This document shows positions 24,123-33,671 of a DNA stretch of 64,000 bases, one piece after another (position 1 is the stretch's first letter; each line of letters begins with the position of its first letter). A program made the position numbers and the translations under genes. Location: NCBI RefSeq assembly GCF_040361195.1, contig NZ_APNE01000010.1. One strand, 5' to 3'. A model generated the notes under the pieces. The model was not told where the DNA came from. It made no database searches and saw only the letters and a list, made by a program, of their open reading frames with translations. This DNA comes from Salinisphaera hydrothermalis. GTDB lineage: Bacteria; Pseudomonadota; Gammaproteobacteria; Nevskiales; Salinisphaeraceae.

Positions 24123-24994
24123 GCATGCCCGAGCTACATTCTAGCCATCCTATTGCCTCCGCGCAGAGCGAACGTCGGCCCAGCCGTTTCGCCCGGCTGA
24201 CCAAAGCCCCGTTAACGCTCTGGATCGGGCTATCGCTGTTCGGGTTCTGGGTTTTCATCGCGGTTTTCGGCCATTGGCTGGCACCGTATGGCATGGGTGA
24301 CATGGTCAGCAATCATGTATTTGCCGGACCCAGCGAACAATTTCCACTCGGCACCGATTACCTCGGCCGGGACGTGCTCAGCCGCATTCTCATCGCCACG
24401 CGATATACGCTCGGCATGGCTTTGACCGCCGCAGTTTTGTCCTCAGCGATTGGCGCATTCTTCGGCATGCTTGCGGCCCTATCGCCACGCATTCTCGATC
24501 CAGTGGTCAGTCAGATCATGGATGCGTTGATTTCCATTCCCAGCAAGATGATGGCCCTGCTGGTTGTCGCGGTCTTCGGCTCTTCAATCCCACTGCTTAT
24601 CGTCGCGGCGGTGGCCAGCTACGCGCCCAGCGCCTATCGCATTGCACGCAGTCTGGCGATGAATCAGGCAGCCATGGAATATGTGGTCGTCGCGCGTTGT
24701 CGCGGCGAACACCGAGCGCATATTGCCGTCTTCGAAATGCTGCCGAACATGATCGGCCCGATCTTGACCGATATGGGCCTGCGGTTCGTATTCATCGTGC
24801 TGTTGCTCAGCGCCATGAGTTTTCTAGGCCTGGGCGTGCAGCCGCCGATGGCCGACCTCGGCTCACTCGTGCGTGAAAACATCAGTGGGCTGAATCGCGG
24901 GGCTCTGGCCGTCATCCTGCCGGCGCTGGCCATCGGGACGATGACCGTTGGCGCCAATCTGCTCATCGACGCTGTATCGAGTCGCCGCCAATGA
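24119..24994 (+). CDS. Peptide ABC transporter permease (DppC-like)
   Basis: 291 residues. DppC-type features are the N-terminal cytoplasmic extension before the first helix, then FPLGTDYLGRDVLSRILIAT at about 77-96, a signature of DppC/OppC, and the coupling loop YVVVARCRGEHRAHIAVFEM at about 187-206. The C-terminal SFLGLGVQPPMADLGSLV segment is also characteristic. ATGA overlaps with the genes on both sides show one operon. It would pair with the DppB-like protein as a heterodimeric channel. Confidence 0.9.
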   Translation: MSMPELHSSHPIASAQSERRPSRFARLTKAPLTLWIGLSLFGFWVFIAVFGHWLAPYGMGDMVSNHVFAGPSEQFPLGTDYLGRDVLSRILIATRYTLGMALTAAVLSSAIGAFFGMLAALSPRILDPVVSQIMDALISIPSKMMALLVVAVFGSSIPLLIVAAVASYAPSAYRIARSLAMNQAAMEYVVVARCRGEHRAHIAVFEMLPNMIGPILTDMGLRFVFIVLLLSAMSFLGLGVQPPMADLGSLVRENISGLNRGALAVILPALAIGTMTVGANLLIDAVSSRRQ

Positions 24995-26661
24995 TCGATA
25001 ACGTTCCTTCCTCACTGACCCAGGGGCAAGCGCTGACGGTAACTGGATTGCGCGTGGCCGCGCGCCCCGAGCCGGCCGCCGACGAAATCACCATCGTTGA
25101 CAACATCGATTTTTCGCTGGCGCCCGGTGAAGTGCTGGCCCTAATTGGTGAAACCGGATCGGGCAAGAGCACGATCGCGCTGTCGCTGCTCGGTCATGTC
25201 CGGCGCGGCTGCCGGATCGCCGATGGCCGAGTGCAGCTCGGCGATACATCGATTCTCGAGCTGACGCCCCGCGCGCTGCGCCGCCTGCGGGGCGATCGCA
25301 TCGCCTATATTGCCCAGAGTGCGGCAGCGGCCTTCAATCCCTCGAAAACATTGATGACGCAGGTCATCGAGGGCGTCAGGATTCATGGTCTGATGTCGCG
25401 CCGCGAGGCCGAGGCCAAGGCCCGCGGCCTGTTCGCTGAACTGGCCCTACCCGATCCGGATCATATCGGCCGGCGCTACCCGCACGAGGTCTCTGGCGGC
25501 CAGTTGCAACGTGTCATGGCGGCGATGGCGCTGCTCAGTGACCCCGCACTGATCGTGCTCGACGAGCCAACCACCGCGCTCGATGTCACAACACAGATCG
25601 AAGTACTCCAAGCGTTCAAACGCGCGGTTCGTGAACGCGGAGCCACCGCCGTCTATGTCTCGCACGATCTGGCCGTGGTGGCCCAGGTCGCTGATCAGGT
25701 TCTGGTACTCAACGGTGGTAGGCCCTGCGAGCTCGGAAACATCGAGCAGATCCTGCACGCGCCTCGGCACGACTACACGCGTCGACTGATGCGGGCTGCC
25801 CAACCCGCTATCGACGACGATCGGCCTACGCGCTCATCCAGCAATACTGAATTGCTCAAAGTCGATCATCTGTATATCGGCTATGGCCGCCCCAATTCGG
25901 AAGGAACGCCCGCGCAAGTCGTACTGAAAAATCTATCGGCCCGTATCGATACTGGGGGCGCGCTCGGCGTGATCGGCGAATCCGGCTCGGGAAAATCAAC
26001 GATGGCTCATGCGATCGCAGGTCTGATCCCGGCGTTTGGTGGAGGCATCAACTTCAAACGGCGCGAACTGCCCACGCAGCTCAAAAACCGGACACCCGAC
26101 GAGTTCCGCAGCATCCAGATGGTTTTCCAGAGTGCGGATAATGCGCTCAACCCGGCGCATACCGTGCGTCATATTCTCGGCCGGCCGATACGCCGCTACT
26201 TTGACGTGTCGAAGACCGAGCGCGAACAGCGGCTACGCCAACTAATGGAGCGGGTACAGCTACCCCATCGACTGCTCGACGCGCGACCGGGCGCCCTGTC
26301 GGGCGGCCAGAAGCAACGCGTTAATCTAGCGCGCGCGCTGGCCGCCGAGCCGAGCCTGGTGATTTGCGACGAAGTGACCTCGGCGCTGGATACCGTGGTG
26401 GGTGAGGCCATCCTCGATCTGCTGGCCGAGCTGCGTCGCGATCTGGGACTGGCCTATCTTTTCATCAGCCACGACATTTCGGCGGTCGCCCGGGTTTGTG
26501 ACGACGTACTGGTCCTGCATCACGGCGAATGCGTCGAACAAGGCCCGTGCCGACAGGTCATCGCCTCGCCCCGACACGACTACACCCGAACGTTGATCGA
26601 CTCGATCCCACAACTTCGTACCAACTGGCTCGATAACACGTGCGCCAAGCGGCGTGCGTGA
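24991..26661 (+). CDS. Fused dual-ATPase of the peptide ABC transporter (DppD-DppF type)
   Basis: 556 residues holding two complete ABC domains. Domain 1 has Walker A GETGSGKSTIALS at about 54-66, signature SGGQLQRVMAAMAL and Walker B LIVLDEPTTALD. Domain 2 has GESGSGKSTMAHA at about 330, LSGGQKQRVNLARALAAEP and LVICDEVTSALD. Each is followed by a C-terminal stretch like the oligopeptide-transporter extension (RHDYTR twice). Fusion of D and F subunits into one chain is known for several importers of this family, such as the glutathione GsiA protein. It is the last gene of the overlapping transporter unit. Confidence 0.92.
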   Translation: MIDNVPSSLTQGQALTVTGLRVAARPEPAADEITIVDNIDFSLAPGEVLALIGETGSGKSTIALSLLGHVRRGCRIADGRVQLGDTSILELTPRALRRLRGDRIAYIAQSAAAAFNPSKTLMTQVIEGVRIHGLMSRREAEAKARGLFAELALPDPDHIGRRYPHEVSGGQLQRVMAAMALLSDPALIVLDEPTTALDVTTQIEVLQAFKRAVRERGATAVYVSHDLAVVAQVADQVLVLNGGRPCELGNIEQILHAPRHDYTRRLMRAAQPAIDDDRPTRSSSNTELLKVDHLYIGYGRPNSEGTPAQVVLKNLSARIDTGGALGVIGESGSGKSTMAHAIAGLIPAFGGGINFKRRELPTQLKNRTPDEFRSIQMVFQSADNALNPAHTVRHILGRPIRRYFDVSKTEREQRLRQLMERVQLPHRLLDARPGALSGGQKQRVNLARALAAEPSLVICDEVTSALDTVVGEAILDLLAELRRDLGLAYLFISHDISAVARVCDDVLVLHHGECVEQGPCRQVIASPRHDYTRTLIDSIPQLRTNWLDNTCAKRRA

Positions 26662-26895
26662 GACGTGGCAGGCCGGCAGCCATGCGACGGTTCCTGAGAC
26701 GCCGCTTGCGAGCACATCGAGGCGCATCCGAACGTACGTGTGCCGATATCGGCCCGCGGCGCCTACAGCGGCAGATGCTGCGCGAAAAGCCACCTACCGC
26801 ACCTACATTATTCTGTCAGACGACGACTGTTGGAATCCTGTTCTGCGGCACCGGCGATACCATTAAATACGCGGATCAAGGCGAACAGAGCCCCC

Positions 26896-27738
26896 ATGCA
26901 AGCAACTCAGAAACTGCCGTCGATCGTGCGTTTCGAAAAAACGCATATTCCGAGCGGCGTTATACTGTCGCAGGCCGAAAGCTGGCCGCATCGGCCCGAG
27001 GACTGGGCCTTGATACAGAATATTTCCGACGGCCTGGTCGCGCTCGACAATGACGAAGTGGTCGGAACCGCGTTCTGCACGCCGTTCGGCGATAAACTCG
27101 CCACGCTGAACATGATCATCGTGGCTGACAGCCAACGCGGCCGCGGGCTGGGAACCCGATTCATGGATCGGCTGATCGAACTGGCCGGCGCACGTACGAT
27201 CCGGCTGATCGCCACCGAGGCCGGTTATCCGTTATACCTGAAAATGGGCTTCGAAGAGACCGGCCGCATCCTGCAACAGCAAGGCGTGGTCCAAGCGTTC
27301 GAGGCCGGCACTAACGCGGCTATCGAATCGGCCGGCACGGACGATCATGAAGCGATCCTGGCGCTGGACGCCGCCAAGAGCGGGCTCGACCGTCATGCCC
27401 TGTGGCAGGAACTGTTCCAAGTCAGCACGCTCAAGGTGATCCGCGACCAGGGTGCGATCGTGGCTGTCGCTGCCTGTCGCGATTTCGGCCGTGGCAAGGT
27501 CGTGGGCCCTGTACTGGCCGACGACGCTGCTACCGCACGGCAGTTGATCGCCGCGCATTTGGCAGAAAACATTGACACGTTCGTACGCATTGATGTCCCG
27601 GCAGAGAGCGGGCTCGGCGCCTGGCTGGAATCGTTCGGTCTGACGCACGCCGGCGGCGGACGAATCATGATGCGCGGTCCGCAAGTCATTCTCGAGACGC
27701 CTGGCGTGTTCGCGCTCGCTTCGCAGGCGGTCGGTTGA
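26896..27738 (+). CDS. Two-domain GNAT acetyltransferase, paralogue 1
   Basis: 280 residues from the ATG at 26896, which follows a GAG-rich stretch; upstream codons in the open frame look non-coding. The N-terminal half is a GNAT domain: SWPHRPEDWALI, VGTAFCTPF, and the acetyl-CoA loop SQRGRGLGTRFMDRL at about 77-91, then YPLYLKMGFEETG. The C-terminal half from about 140 resembles a degenerate second GNAT domain (Acetyltransf_18, YitH-like) with DFGRGKVVGPVLADD. It is paralogous to the protein at 30420. Acetylation of an amine intermediate or toxic D-amino acid in the island is a reasonable guess only. Confidence 0.78.
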   Translation: MQATQKLPSIVRFEKTHIPSGVILSQAESWPHRPEDWALIQNISDGLVALDNDEVVGTAFCTPFGDKLATLNMIIVADSQRGRGLGTRFMDRLIELAGARTIRLIATEAGYPLYLKMGFEETGRILQQQGVVQAFEAGTNAAIESAGTDDHEAILALDAAKSGLDRHALWQELFQVSTLKVIRDQGAIVAVAACRDFGRGKVVGPVLADDAATARQLIAAHLAENIDTFVRIDVPAESGLGAWLESFGLTHAGGGRIMMRGPQVILETPGVFALASQAVG

Positions 27739-27835
27739 ACCCAACAGGCGGCGCGGTCGTCCTCTCGCCCCGTCGACCGGTATACCGGCGCTCGCTGGCC
27801 GGTCATCGGTTTCGTTTGTCTCCACCGGATCTATC

Positions 27836-29161
27836 ATGCCCGCTCCGCTGATCACCATCGCCTCGTCCGAATCGCTGCCTGCCGCCGCCGATGTCGTGGT
27901 CATCGGCGGCGGCGTGATCGGCACCTGCGCGGCGCATTTTCTGGCCAAGCGTGGCCTGAAGGTCGCGCTGCTTGAAAAAGGCCGCATTGCCGGCGAGCAA
28001 TCCAGCCGCAACTGGGGTTGGTGCCGACAACAGAATCGCGACGCGCGCGAATTGGACATGGCCACACACAGCCTCGCGATGTGGGAACAGATCGCACAAG
28101 ATCTGGATGTCGATCTGGGCTTTCGGCGCTGTGGTCTGATGTATCTGTCCGACGACGAGGCCGAAATCGAAGGCTGGGCGAAATGGGGCCGCTTCGCGCG
28201 CGGCGAAGGCATCGACACCCGCATGATGACCGCGGCCGAGGCCGCCGCGCGTGGCAAGGCGACCGGTAAGCCATGGAAAGGTGGTGTCTGGTCGCCGACC
28301 GATGGCACTGCGGATACATCGCGCGCTGTCCCACTGATCGCCGAGGGCTTGAAACAGCAGGGCAGCACAGTGCATCAGTTCTGTGCCGCGCGCGGCATCG
28401 AATCGGCCGGTGGCAAAGTCACCGGCGTATTCACCGAACATGGTACGGTCCGCACGTCGCACGTGGTGATGGCGGGCGGCGTCTGGGCCTCGACATTCGT
28501 CAAACAACTCGGCATCAGTTTCCCGCAGACTGCAGCGCGATCCTCAATTCTTTCGGTCATGCCGCCGAAAGAAGAACTGCCGGCGACACTTCATACCCGA
28601 CAGGTTTCTGTCACGCGACGTAGCGACGGCGCGTATACCCTCGCCATCTCCGGCCTCGGGCGTATCGATCCGACGATCCAGGGGCTACGTTATGCCCGTC
28701 AGTTCCTGCCGATGTTCGCGCGTCGCTGGCGAGTTTTGTCGTTAGGCGATATGCGCGCGTGGCTTGTCGGCCATGAACGGCGCCAAAGATGGCGGCTAGA
28801 TCAGCCGACACCGATGGAGGCCAATCGTGTACTCGATCCACTTCCCGAGCGGTCGGTCGTCGATCTCACGCTGCATCGGGCGCGCCAGCTTCTTCCCGGC
28901 CTCAGCGCGTCGCCGGTGCAGGCCAGTTGGGCCGGCTATATCGACTCTACGCCGGACGGCGTGCCCGTGATCGACCCGGCCGTCGGCCCTGAGGGTTTCA
29001 TGCTGGCCGCCGGTTTTTCCGGTCACGGTTTCGGCATCGGCCCCGGCGCAGGAGATCTGATTGCCGACTTGATCAGCGGCCGTGAACCTGATTTGCCCTA
29101 TAAGCAGTATGCGCTATCGCGCCTGACGCGCACCTCACGCGATAAGGTTGCGGACTTCTGA
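27836..29161 (+). CDS. FAD-dependent D-amino acid dehydrogenase-like oxidoreductase (DadA family)
   Basis: 441 residues. FAD site: VVVIGGGVIGTCAAHFLAKR at about 20-39, ending LLEKGRIAG. SSRNWGWCRQQNRDAREL at about 57-74 is the wording of a DadA-related subgroup. The C-terminal FAD contact FMLAAGFSGHGFGIGPGAGD is at about 388-407. Members oxidise D-amino acids, sarcosine-like or other N-substituted amino acids. Unlike the PuuB-type protein at 20164, this one has the DadA-like first motif, so the island has two amine oxidoreductases of different subtypes, perhaps for successive steps. It is followed 11 bp later by the M20 gene. Confidence 0.83.
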   Translation: MPAPLITIASSESLPAAADVVVIGGGVIGTCAAHFLAKRGLKVALLEKGRIAGEQSSRNWGWCRQQNRDARELDMATHSLAMWEQIAQDLDVDLGFRRCGLMYLSDDEAEIEGWAKWGRFARGEGIDTRMMTAAEAAARGKATGKPWKGGVWSPTDGTADTSRAVPLIAEGLKQQGSTVHQFCAARGIESAGGKVTGVFTEHGTVRTSHVVMAGGVWASTFVKQLGISFPQTAARSSILSVMPPKEELPATLHTRQVSVTRRSDGAYTLAISGLGRIDPTIQGLRYARQFLPMFARRWRVLSLGDMRAWLVGHERRQRWRLDQPTPMEANRVLDPLPERSVVDLTLHRARQLLPGLSASPVQASWAGYIDSTPDGVPVIDPAVGPEGFMLAAGFSGHGFGIGPGAGDLIADLISGREPDLPYKQYALSRLTRTSRDKVADF

Positions 29162-29172
29162 GACGCACACAG

Positions 29173-30312
29173 ATGGATCCTTCGATGACGCCAACCGATA
29201 TTCTGGGCCGGCTGCTATCGTTCAAGGCAGTCGCCGGCCAGCCGAACGCCGCAATTACCGGCTGGGTCGGGGAGCATCTCGAACACGCGGGCGCCCGCGT
29301 CACCCGTATCTCCGGCCCGGACGTCGGACGCGATAACCTATGGGCGTCGTTTGGCCCGTGCGATCAACCCGGGCTTGTCTTATCGGGTCATCTCGATGTG
29401 GTCCCGGCCGAGGCTGATATGTGGACTTCGGATCCGTTCGAACTCGTTGAACGTGATGGCTGTCTGTTCGGCCGAGGCACCTCAGACATGCAGGGTTACG
29501 TGGCCTGTGTGCTAGCGCTCGCCGACGAAATCGCCGCCAGCGCCATCACGCAACCGATCCACGTGGCGCTATCCTGCGACGAGGAGCTGGGCTGTCGCGG
29601 CGTACCGTATTTGCTGACGCGGTTACCCGAACTCTGTGCCCCGCCCTGGGGCGCGGTAATCGGTGAGCCAACGAGCCTGGTTCCGGTGCGCGGTCACAAG
29701 GGCAAAGCCGCCTATGCGCTGGAAGTCATCGGCCGCGCCGGGCACTCCTCGCGCACCGATCTCGGACGCAATGCAATCCACGGGCTGTCACAAGTTCTGA
29801 CGGTCATCGTCGAGACCGCGCGCGCGCTCGAACACGGGCCGCTGGCCGATGATTTCATCCCGGCCTATTCCACCCTACAGGCCGGCGTCATCCAGGGCGG
29901 ACAGGCGCTCAATATCATCCCCGATCATGCACGCTTGGAAGTCGAAGCCCGCGCTATTCCAGGCGTCGATCCAGACGTCCTACTGGCGCCGATTCTGGAT
30001 GCCCTGTCCACGCTAGAGCGGGCCGGGTTCGAAACCCGTCATCAACGTCTGTCACGCTATCCTGCGCTTCAGATCGAGCGTGGACATCGGCTGGTCGACC
30101 TCGTGAGCGCCAGCGCCGGGCATTCGCCAAAGGACGCGGTCAGCTTCGGCACCGAGGCCGGCCTCTTCCAGCAGGCCGGCATACCGGCGATCATCTGCGG
30201 ACCGGGCGATATCGACCGGGCGCACAAGGCCGATGAATACATCACGGCCGCCGAATTAGCCGACTGCACGCGTTTTCTGCGCGAGCTCATCCAGGCACCG
30301 GGCCCGGCGTAG
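29173..30312 (+). CDS. M20-family deacylase/peptidase, acetylornithine deacetylase-like
   Basis: 379 residues. Metal and catalytic motifs of M20 are in order: LSGHLDVVPAEADMW (His, Asp) at about 72-86, FGRGTSDMQGYVAC (bridging Asp) at about 102-115, and SCDEELGCRGVPYL (Glu pair) at about 134-147. A dimerisation lid follows, and CGPGDIDRAHKADEY has the final His near the C-terminus. ArgE-like proteins remove acetyl or acyl groups from amino acids, and others cleave dipeptides. In this island it would release the free amino acid from an imported conjugate. Biosynthetic ArgE is less likely because no arginine genes are near. ATG at 29185 is an alternative start. Confidence 0.85.
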   Translation: MDPSMTPTDILGRLLSFKAVAGQPNAAITGWVGEHLEHAGARVTRISGPDVGRDNLWASFGPCDQPGLVLSGHLDVVPAEADMWTSDPFELVERDGCLFGRGTSDMQGYVACVLALADEIAASAITQPIHVALSCDEELGCRGVPYLLTRLPELCAPPWGAVIGEPTSLVPVRGHKGKAAYALEVIGRAGHSSRTDLGRNAIHGLSQVLTVIVETARALEHGPLADDFIPAYSTLQAGVIQGGQALNIIPDHARLEVEARAIPGVDPDVLLAPILDALSTLERAGFETRHQRLSRYPALQIERGHRLVDLVSASAGHSPKDAVSFGTEAGLFQQAGIPAIICGPGDIDRAHKADEYITAAELADCTRFLRELIQAPGPA

Positions 30313-30419
30313 CTCTGTCCGATGCCTGTAAATATCGAGTGCCCGAAGCCCAGCCGATCACCTAAACCCGCGATCCACGCAAGCGTTGGCGACCCCGGTA
30401 AAGTGGCGTCAAAGCTCCG

Positions 30420-31304
30420 ATGAGTCTGAACGACATGTCCATCGATACGATGAAACACCTGTCGGCTTACGATCTGGAAGCCTCGCCCATGACGCAGGCC
30501 GATGTGCCCCGACTGCACGAACTCTCAGTCAGCGTCAGCTGGCCGCATCGAGCCGAGGACTGGGCGATGCTGCTCAACCACGGCCATGGCATCGTGGCGC
30601 GCGATGAGATCGGCCGCGTGGTGGGCTCGGCCATGTGGTTTGCGTTGACCCCCGCGCACGCCCATGTCGGAATGGTCATCACGTCGCCTCGTCTACAGAG
30701 CCATGGCACGGGCTACTGGCTCATGCAGCACGTCTTCGATCAAGTCGGCGACGCGAGTCTGGTGCTCAATGCTACGCGAGCAGCCACGCGCCTTTACATC
30801 TCGCTAGGCTTCACGCCGGTCGCGCCGGTGTACCAACACAACGGCATCGTCACCCGGCTACCGGATGGCCCGGATTATGCCCGCTCCGCTACTCCGGCCG
30901 ATCATGCAGCCCTGCACGCACTGGACCGTAACGCGATCGGGGCTGATCGACGCATGCTGATCAACGATCTACTTGCGAGCGCGACCGCCACGGTCGTCGA
31001 AAACAACGACGGCACCGTCCGTGGTTTCGCACTATGCCGGCGTTTCGGCCGAGGGCATGTGGTCGGCCCTCTGGTCGCCGAGAATGAAAACGACGCCATC
31101 GCGCTCGTTCGACCGCATATCGAGGCACATCAAGGGCGGTTTCTGCGTCTGGACACGCGCGAAGACGACGGCGTGCTACGCCGGTTTCTCGTGCAATCTG
31201 GCTTGGCGCATTACGATACCGTCACGCGCATGCGCTGGGGGGCGCTGCCGGTTGAAGGCGGGCCAGCGCGTACCATGGGCCTGGTCAGCCAGGCGCTGAG
31301 CTAA
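30420..31304 (+). CDS. Two-domain GNAT acetyltransferase, paralogue 2
   Basis: 294 residues; ATGs at 30420, 30435 and 30450 are all possible starts. The N-terminal GNAT half shares SWPHRAEDWAMLLN with paralogue 1, then VGMVITSPRLQSHGTGYWLM, a weaker acetyl-CoA loop, and RLYISLGFTPVAP. The C-terminal half has CRRFGRGHVVGPLVAENEND, matching CRDFGRGKVVGPVLADD of the other copy. The weak Q/R-x-x-G-x-G/A pattern (QSHGTG) suggests altered cofactor binding. Keeping two diverged copies in one cluster suggests separate amine substrates. Confidence 0.76.
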   Translation: MSLNDMSIDTMKHLSAYDLEASPMTQADVPRLHELSVSVSWPHRAEDWAMLLNHGHGIVARDEIGRVVGSAMWFALTPAHAHVGMVITSPRLQSHGTGYWLMQHVFDQVGDASLVLNATRAATRLYISLGFTPVAPVYQHNGIVTRLPDGPDYARSATPADHAALHALDRNAIGADRRMLINDLLASATATVVENNDGTVRGFALCRRFGRGHVVGPLVAENENDAIALVRPHIEAHQGRFLRLDTREDDGVLRRFLVQSGLAHYDTVTRMRWGALPVEGGPARTMGLVSQALS

Positions 31305-31465
31305 CAGGATCGGATGCACCGACGTTATTATGAGCCGCTTCGGTGGCATACCGAACGCTCGCAGATCGGTCCGTCGGCCCGGATATCGGCAAAACGACTC
31401 GGCCGGTCGATGCGCCGCAATCGCAATGCTCGCGCTCGGCGCTTTCGGTTGAAAAGGATCAACGC

Positions 31466-31951
31466 ATGCTGAAACTGGATCGGACCGACATCCGAATCCT
31501 GCACGAACTGCAGCAGCAAGGTCGGATAACCAACGCCAAACTGGCCGAGCTTGTTCATCTATCGCCCAGTCCGTGCCTGATGCGCGTCAAGAAACTCCAG
31601 CAGGCCGGCTATATCACGGGCTATTCGGCGCTGATCGACATTGCCAAACTCGGCCCGACGATCACAGTATTCACCGAAATTACGCTGCAAAATCATCGAC
31701 ACGGCGATTTCGATCGTTTCCAGCGCGCGATCGAGAAAATCGAAGCCTGTGTCGAATGCCACCTTATGTCCGGCGGTTACGATTATCTGCTCAAATTCGT
31801 ATGCCGTGACGTCGGCGAGTATCAGACGATCATTGAAAACCTGGGGGATGGCGAAATCGGCATCGATAAATATTTCAGTTTCGTTGTGATGCGATCGCCT
31901 TTCGTGAAGAACCATCTGCCGCTAAAGAGTCTATTCGCTGACGACGAATGA
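31466..31951 (+). CDS. Lrp/AsnC-family transcriptional regulator
   Basis: 161 residues from the ATG at 31466, preceded by AAAAGGA. N-terminal helix-turn-helix: LDRTDIRILHELQQQGRITN and AELVHLSPSPCLMRVKKLQQ at about 4-45. The C-terminal ligand-binding RAM domain includes VECHLMSGGYDYLLKFVCRD at about 94-113, where effector amino acids bind in Lrp relatives. It sits between the upstream half of the island and the cupin/aldolase/RidA/aldehyde-dehydrogenase half, and is the only regulator inside it. An amino acid from the pathway is the likely effector (inference). The DNA target is not known. Confidence 0.9.
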   Translation: MLKLDRTDIRILHELQQQGRITNAKLAELVHLSPSPCLMRVKKLQQAGYITGYSALIDIAKLGPTITVFTEITLQNHRHGDFDRFQRAIEKIEACVECHLMSGGYDYLLKFVCRDVGEYQTIIENLGDGEIGIDKYFSFVVMRSPFVKNHLPLKSLFADDE

Positions 31952-32127
31952 GCGCCCCGGACGAAGTCGTCGTGATCCCGTCGTAGACCCTTGCTTTACG
32001 CCGTGCTTTCTGCCGAAACACGGCGGCGATGCAATCGAATGCGCTGTCAAAACGCGTCAAACAACAGATCTGTTCTGCGTGTCTTGTCTAGAATTCTCAG
32101 AACCGATTGACGCTCGAGACAAGCGAC

Positions 32128-32484
32128 ATGTCCCTTTTGAAAACCATCGACCACGCCCCCGAGTTCACACCGCAGCCGGGCCGGCCGCTGCCAGAACGCG
32201 TGATCGACGGCTCACCGGAATTTCTGACGTGGGCCATGGACGAGACCCGCAACGGGCAGATCAAGAGCGGCGTCTGGCAGGCCACGCCCGGCGAAACTTA
32301 TTCCATCAAGGGCGAGACATTCGAGTTCTGCCATCTGTTGGAAGGCGTGATCGAGTTAACCGAAACCGGCGGCGAGACGACGACCTATCGCGCTGGCGAC
32401 AGTTTCATACTCAAACCAGGCTTTACTGGTGTATGGAAGACACTCGAAACCGTGCGCAAGATCTATGTCTGCGTCTATCACTAG
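32128..32484 (+). CDS. Cupin-domain protein (DUF861-type)
   Basis: 118 residues from the ATG at 32128; a TTG at 32107 would add seven. A single cupin barrel: SIKGETFEFCHLLEGVIELT at about 57-76, then RAGDSF-like YRAGDSFILKPGFTGVWKTL with the Trp-Lys ending typical of the ureidoglycine aminohydrolase-like cupin_3 family. Only one His is kept in the first cupin motif, so metal binding is doubtful. Small cupins of this group often accompany amino-acid and polyamine catabolic genes, with unclear role. It lies 23 bp before the PLP-enzyme gene. Confidence 0.8.
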   Translation: MSLLKTIDHAPEFTPQPGRPLPERVIDGSPEFLTWAMDETRNGQIKSGVWQATPGETYSIKGETFEFCHLLEGVIELTETGGETTTYRAGDSFILKPGFTGVWKTLETVRKIYVCVYH

Positions 32485-32507
32485 GCCATGACCAACGGAC
32501 ACGCTGG

Positions 32508-33671
32508 ATGACTTCGACTCTCATTACGCCCGCGCCCGATTCGCTATCGGCGCTTGAAACCCCGTGCGCGGTACTCGATCTAGATCGCATGGAGCGCAAC
32601 ATCGGGCGCCTACGCGAACATCTCGACGGCCTGGGCGTATCGCTTCGCCCACATCTGAAAACCGCCAAATCTGTCGAAATCGCGCAACGTGTGATGACCG
32701 CGCCCGCAGGCCCGGCCACGGTATCCACGCTCAAGGAGGCCGAACAGTTTGCCCAGGCGGGCGTCACCGACCTGACGTATGCCGTGGGAATCGAACCGAC
32801 CAAGCTACAACGCGTGATAGCGCTGCGAGCCGCCGGTGCAGATATCGCCGTACTGCTGGATTCCGTCGAGCAGGCCCATATCGTCGTGGCGGCCTCGCGC
32901 GACAGCGGCGAGCCGATTCCGGCATTGATCGAGATCGACTGCGACGGACATCGCTCCGGTATCGACCCGGCCGACGCGGAACGAATTACCGCGATCGGGC
33001 GACTCCTCGCCGAGGGGGCGAGTCTGCGCGGCGTACTGGCGCATGCCGGAGCCAGCTACGGTGCTCGGAGTGAGACTGAACTGCGCGCCTGTGCGGATAA
33101 CGAACGCGATGCAGTGGTTCGCGCCGCCAACACGCTACGCGAGGCCGGCCTGCCGTGTCCGGTGGTCAGCGCCGGCTCCACGCCCACCGCACATTTCGCC
33201 GACGACCTGACAGGGGTAACCGAAATCCGCGCCGGAGTGTTCGTATTCTTCGATCTGGTCATGGCGGGCCTTGGCGTGTGCCAGATCGACGATATCGCGC
33301 TGTCGGTGATGGCGACCGTCATCGGTCATCAGGTCGACAAGGGCTGGATCATCGTGGATGCCGGCTGGATGGCGATGTCGCGCGATCGCGGCACCGCCAA
33401 GCAATCCGTCGATCAGGGTTACGGCGTGGTCTGCGACCAAAACGGCAAGCCGTATCCCGGGCTGATCATGGCCGACGCCAATCAGGAACATGGGGTGTTG
33501 GCGATTCGCAATGACAGCACCGCTGCGTTACCGGACCTGCAGATCGGAGATCGCGTGCGCATCCTGCCGAACCATGCCTGCGCCACAGGCGCCCAGCACG
33601 ATCGCTATCACGTCATCCGAGGCAGCTCAGGTCACATCGAGGCCGAATGGCCACGTTTCGGGGGCTGGTGA
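32508..33671 (+). CDS. DSD1-family PLP enzyme (D-threonine aldolase / D-serine dehydratase-like)
   Basis: 387 residues, fold type III PLP enzyme. The N-terminal alanine-racemase-like barrel has ETPCAVLDLDRMERNIGRLR and RPHLKTAKS at about 45-53, the Lys being the PLP attachment site. The C-terminal D-serine-dehydratase-like domain has VDAGWMAMSRDRG and LPNHACATGAQHDRYHV at about 353-369, where His and Cys bind the metal. The family includes D-threonine aldolase, 3-hydroxyaspartate aldolase and eukaryotic-type D-serine dehydratase; sequence alone does not separate them. An aldehyde dehydrogenase two genes downstream favours aldolase (inference). TGATG overlap couples it to ridA. Confidence 0.83.
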   Translation: MTSTLITPAPDSLSALETPCAVLDLDRMERNIGRLREHLDGLGVSLRPHLKTAKSVEIAQRVMTAPAGPATVSTLKEAEQFAQAGVTDLTYAVGIEPTKLQRVIALRAAGADIAVLLDSVEQAHIVVAASRDSGEPIPALIEIDCDGHRSGIDPADAERITAIGRLLAEGASLRGVLAHAGASYGARSETELRACADNERDAVVRAANTLREAGLPCPVVSAGSTPTAHFADDLTGVTEIRAGVFVFFDLVMAGLGVCQIDDIALSVMATVIGHQVDKGWIIVDAGWMAMSRDRGTAKQSVDQGYGVVCDQNGKPYPGLIMADANQEHGVLAIRNDSTAALPDLQIGDRVRILPNHACATGAQHDRYHVIRGSSGHIEAEWPRFGGW

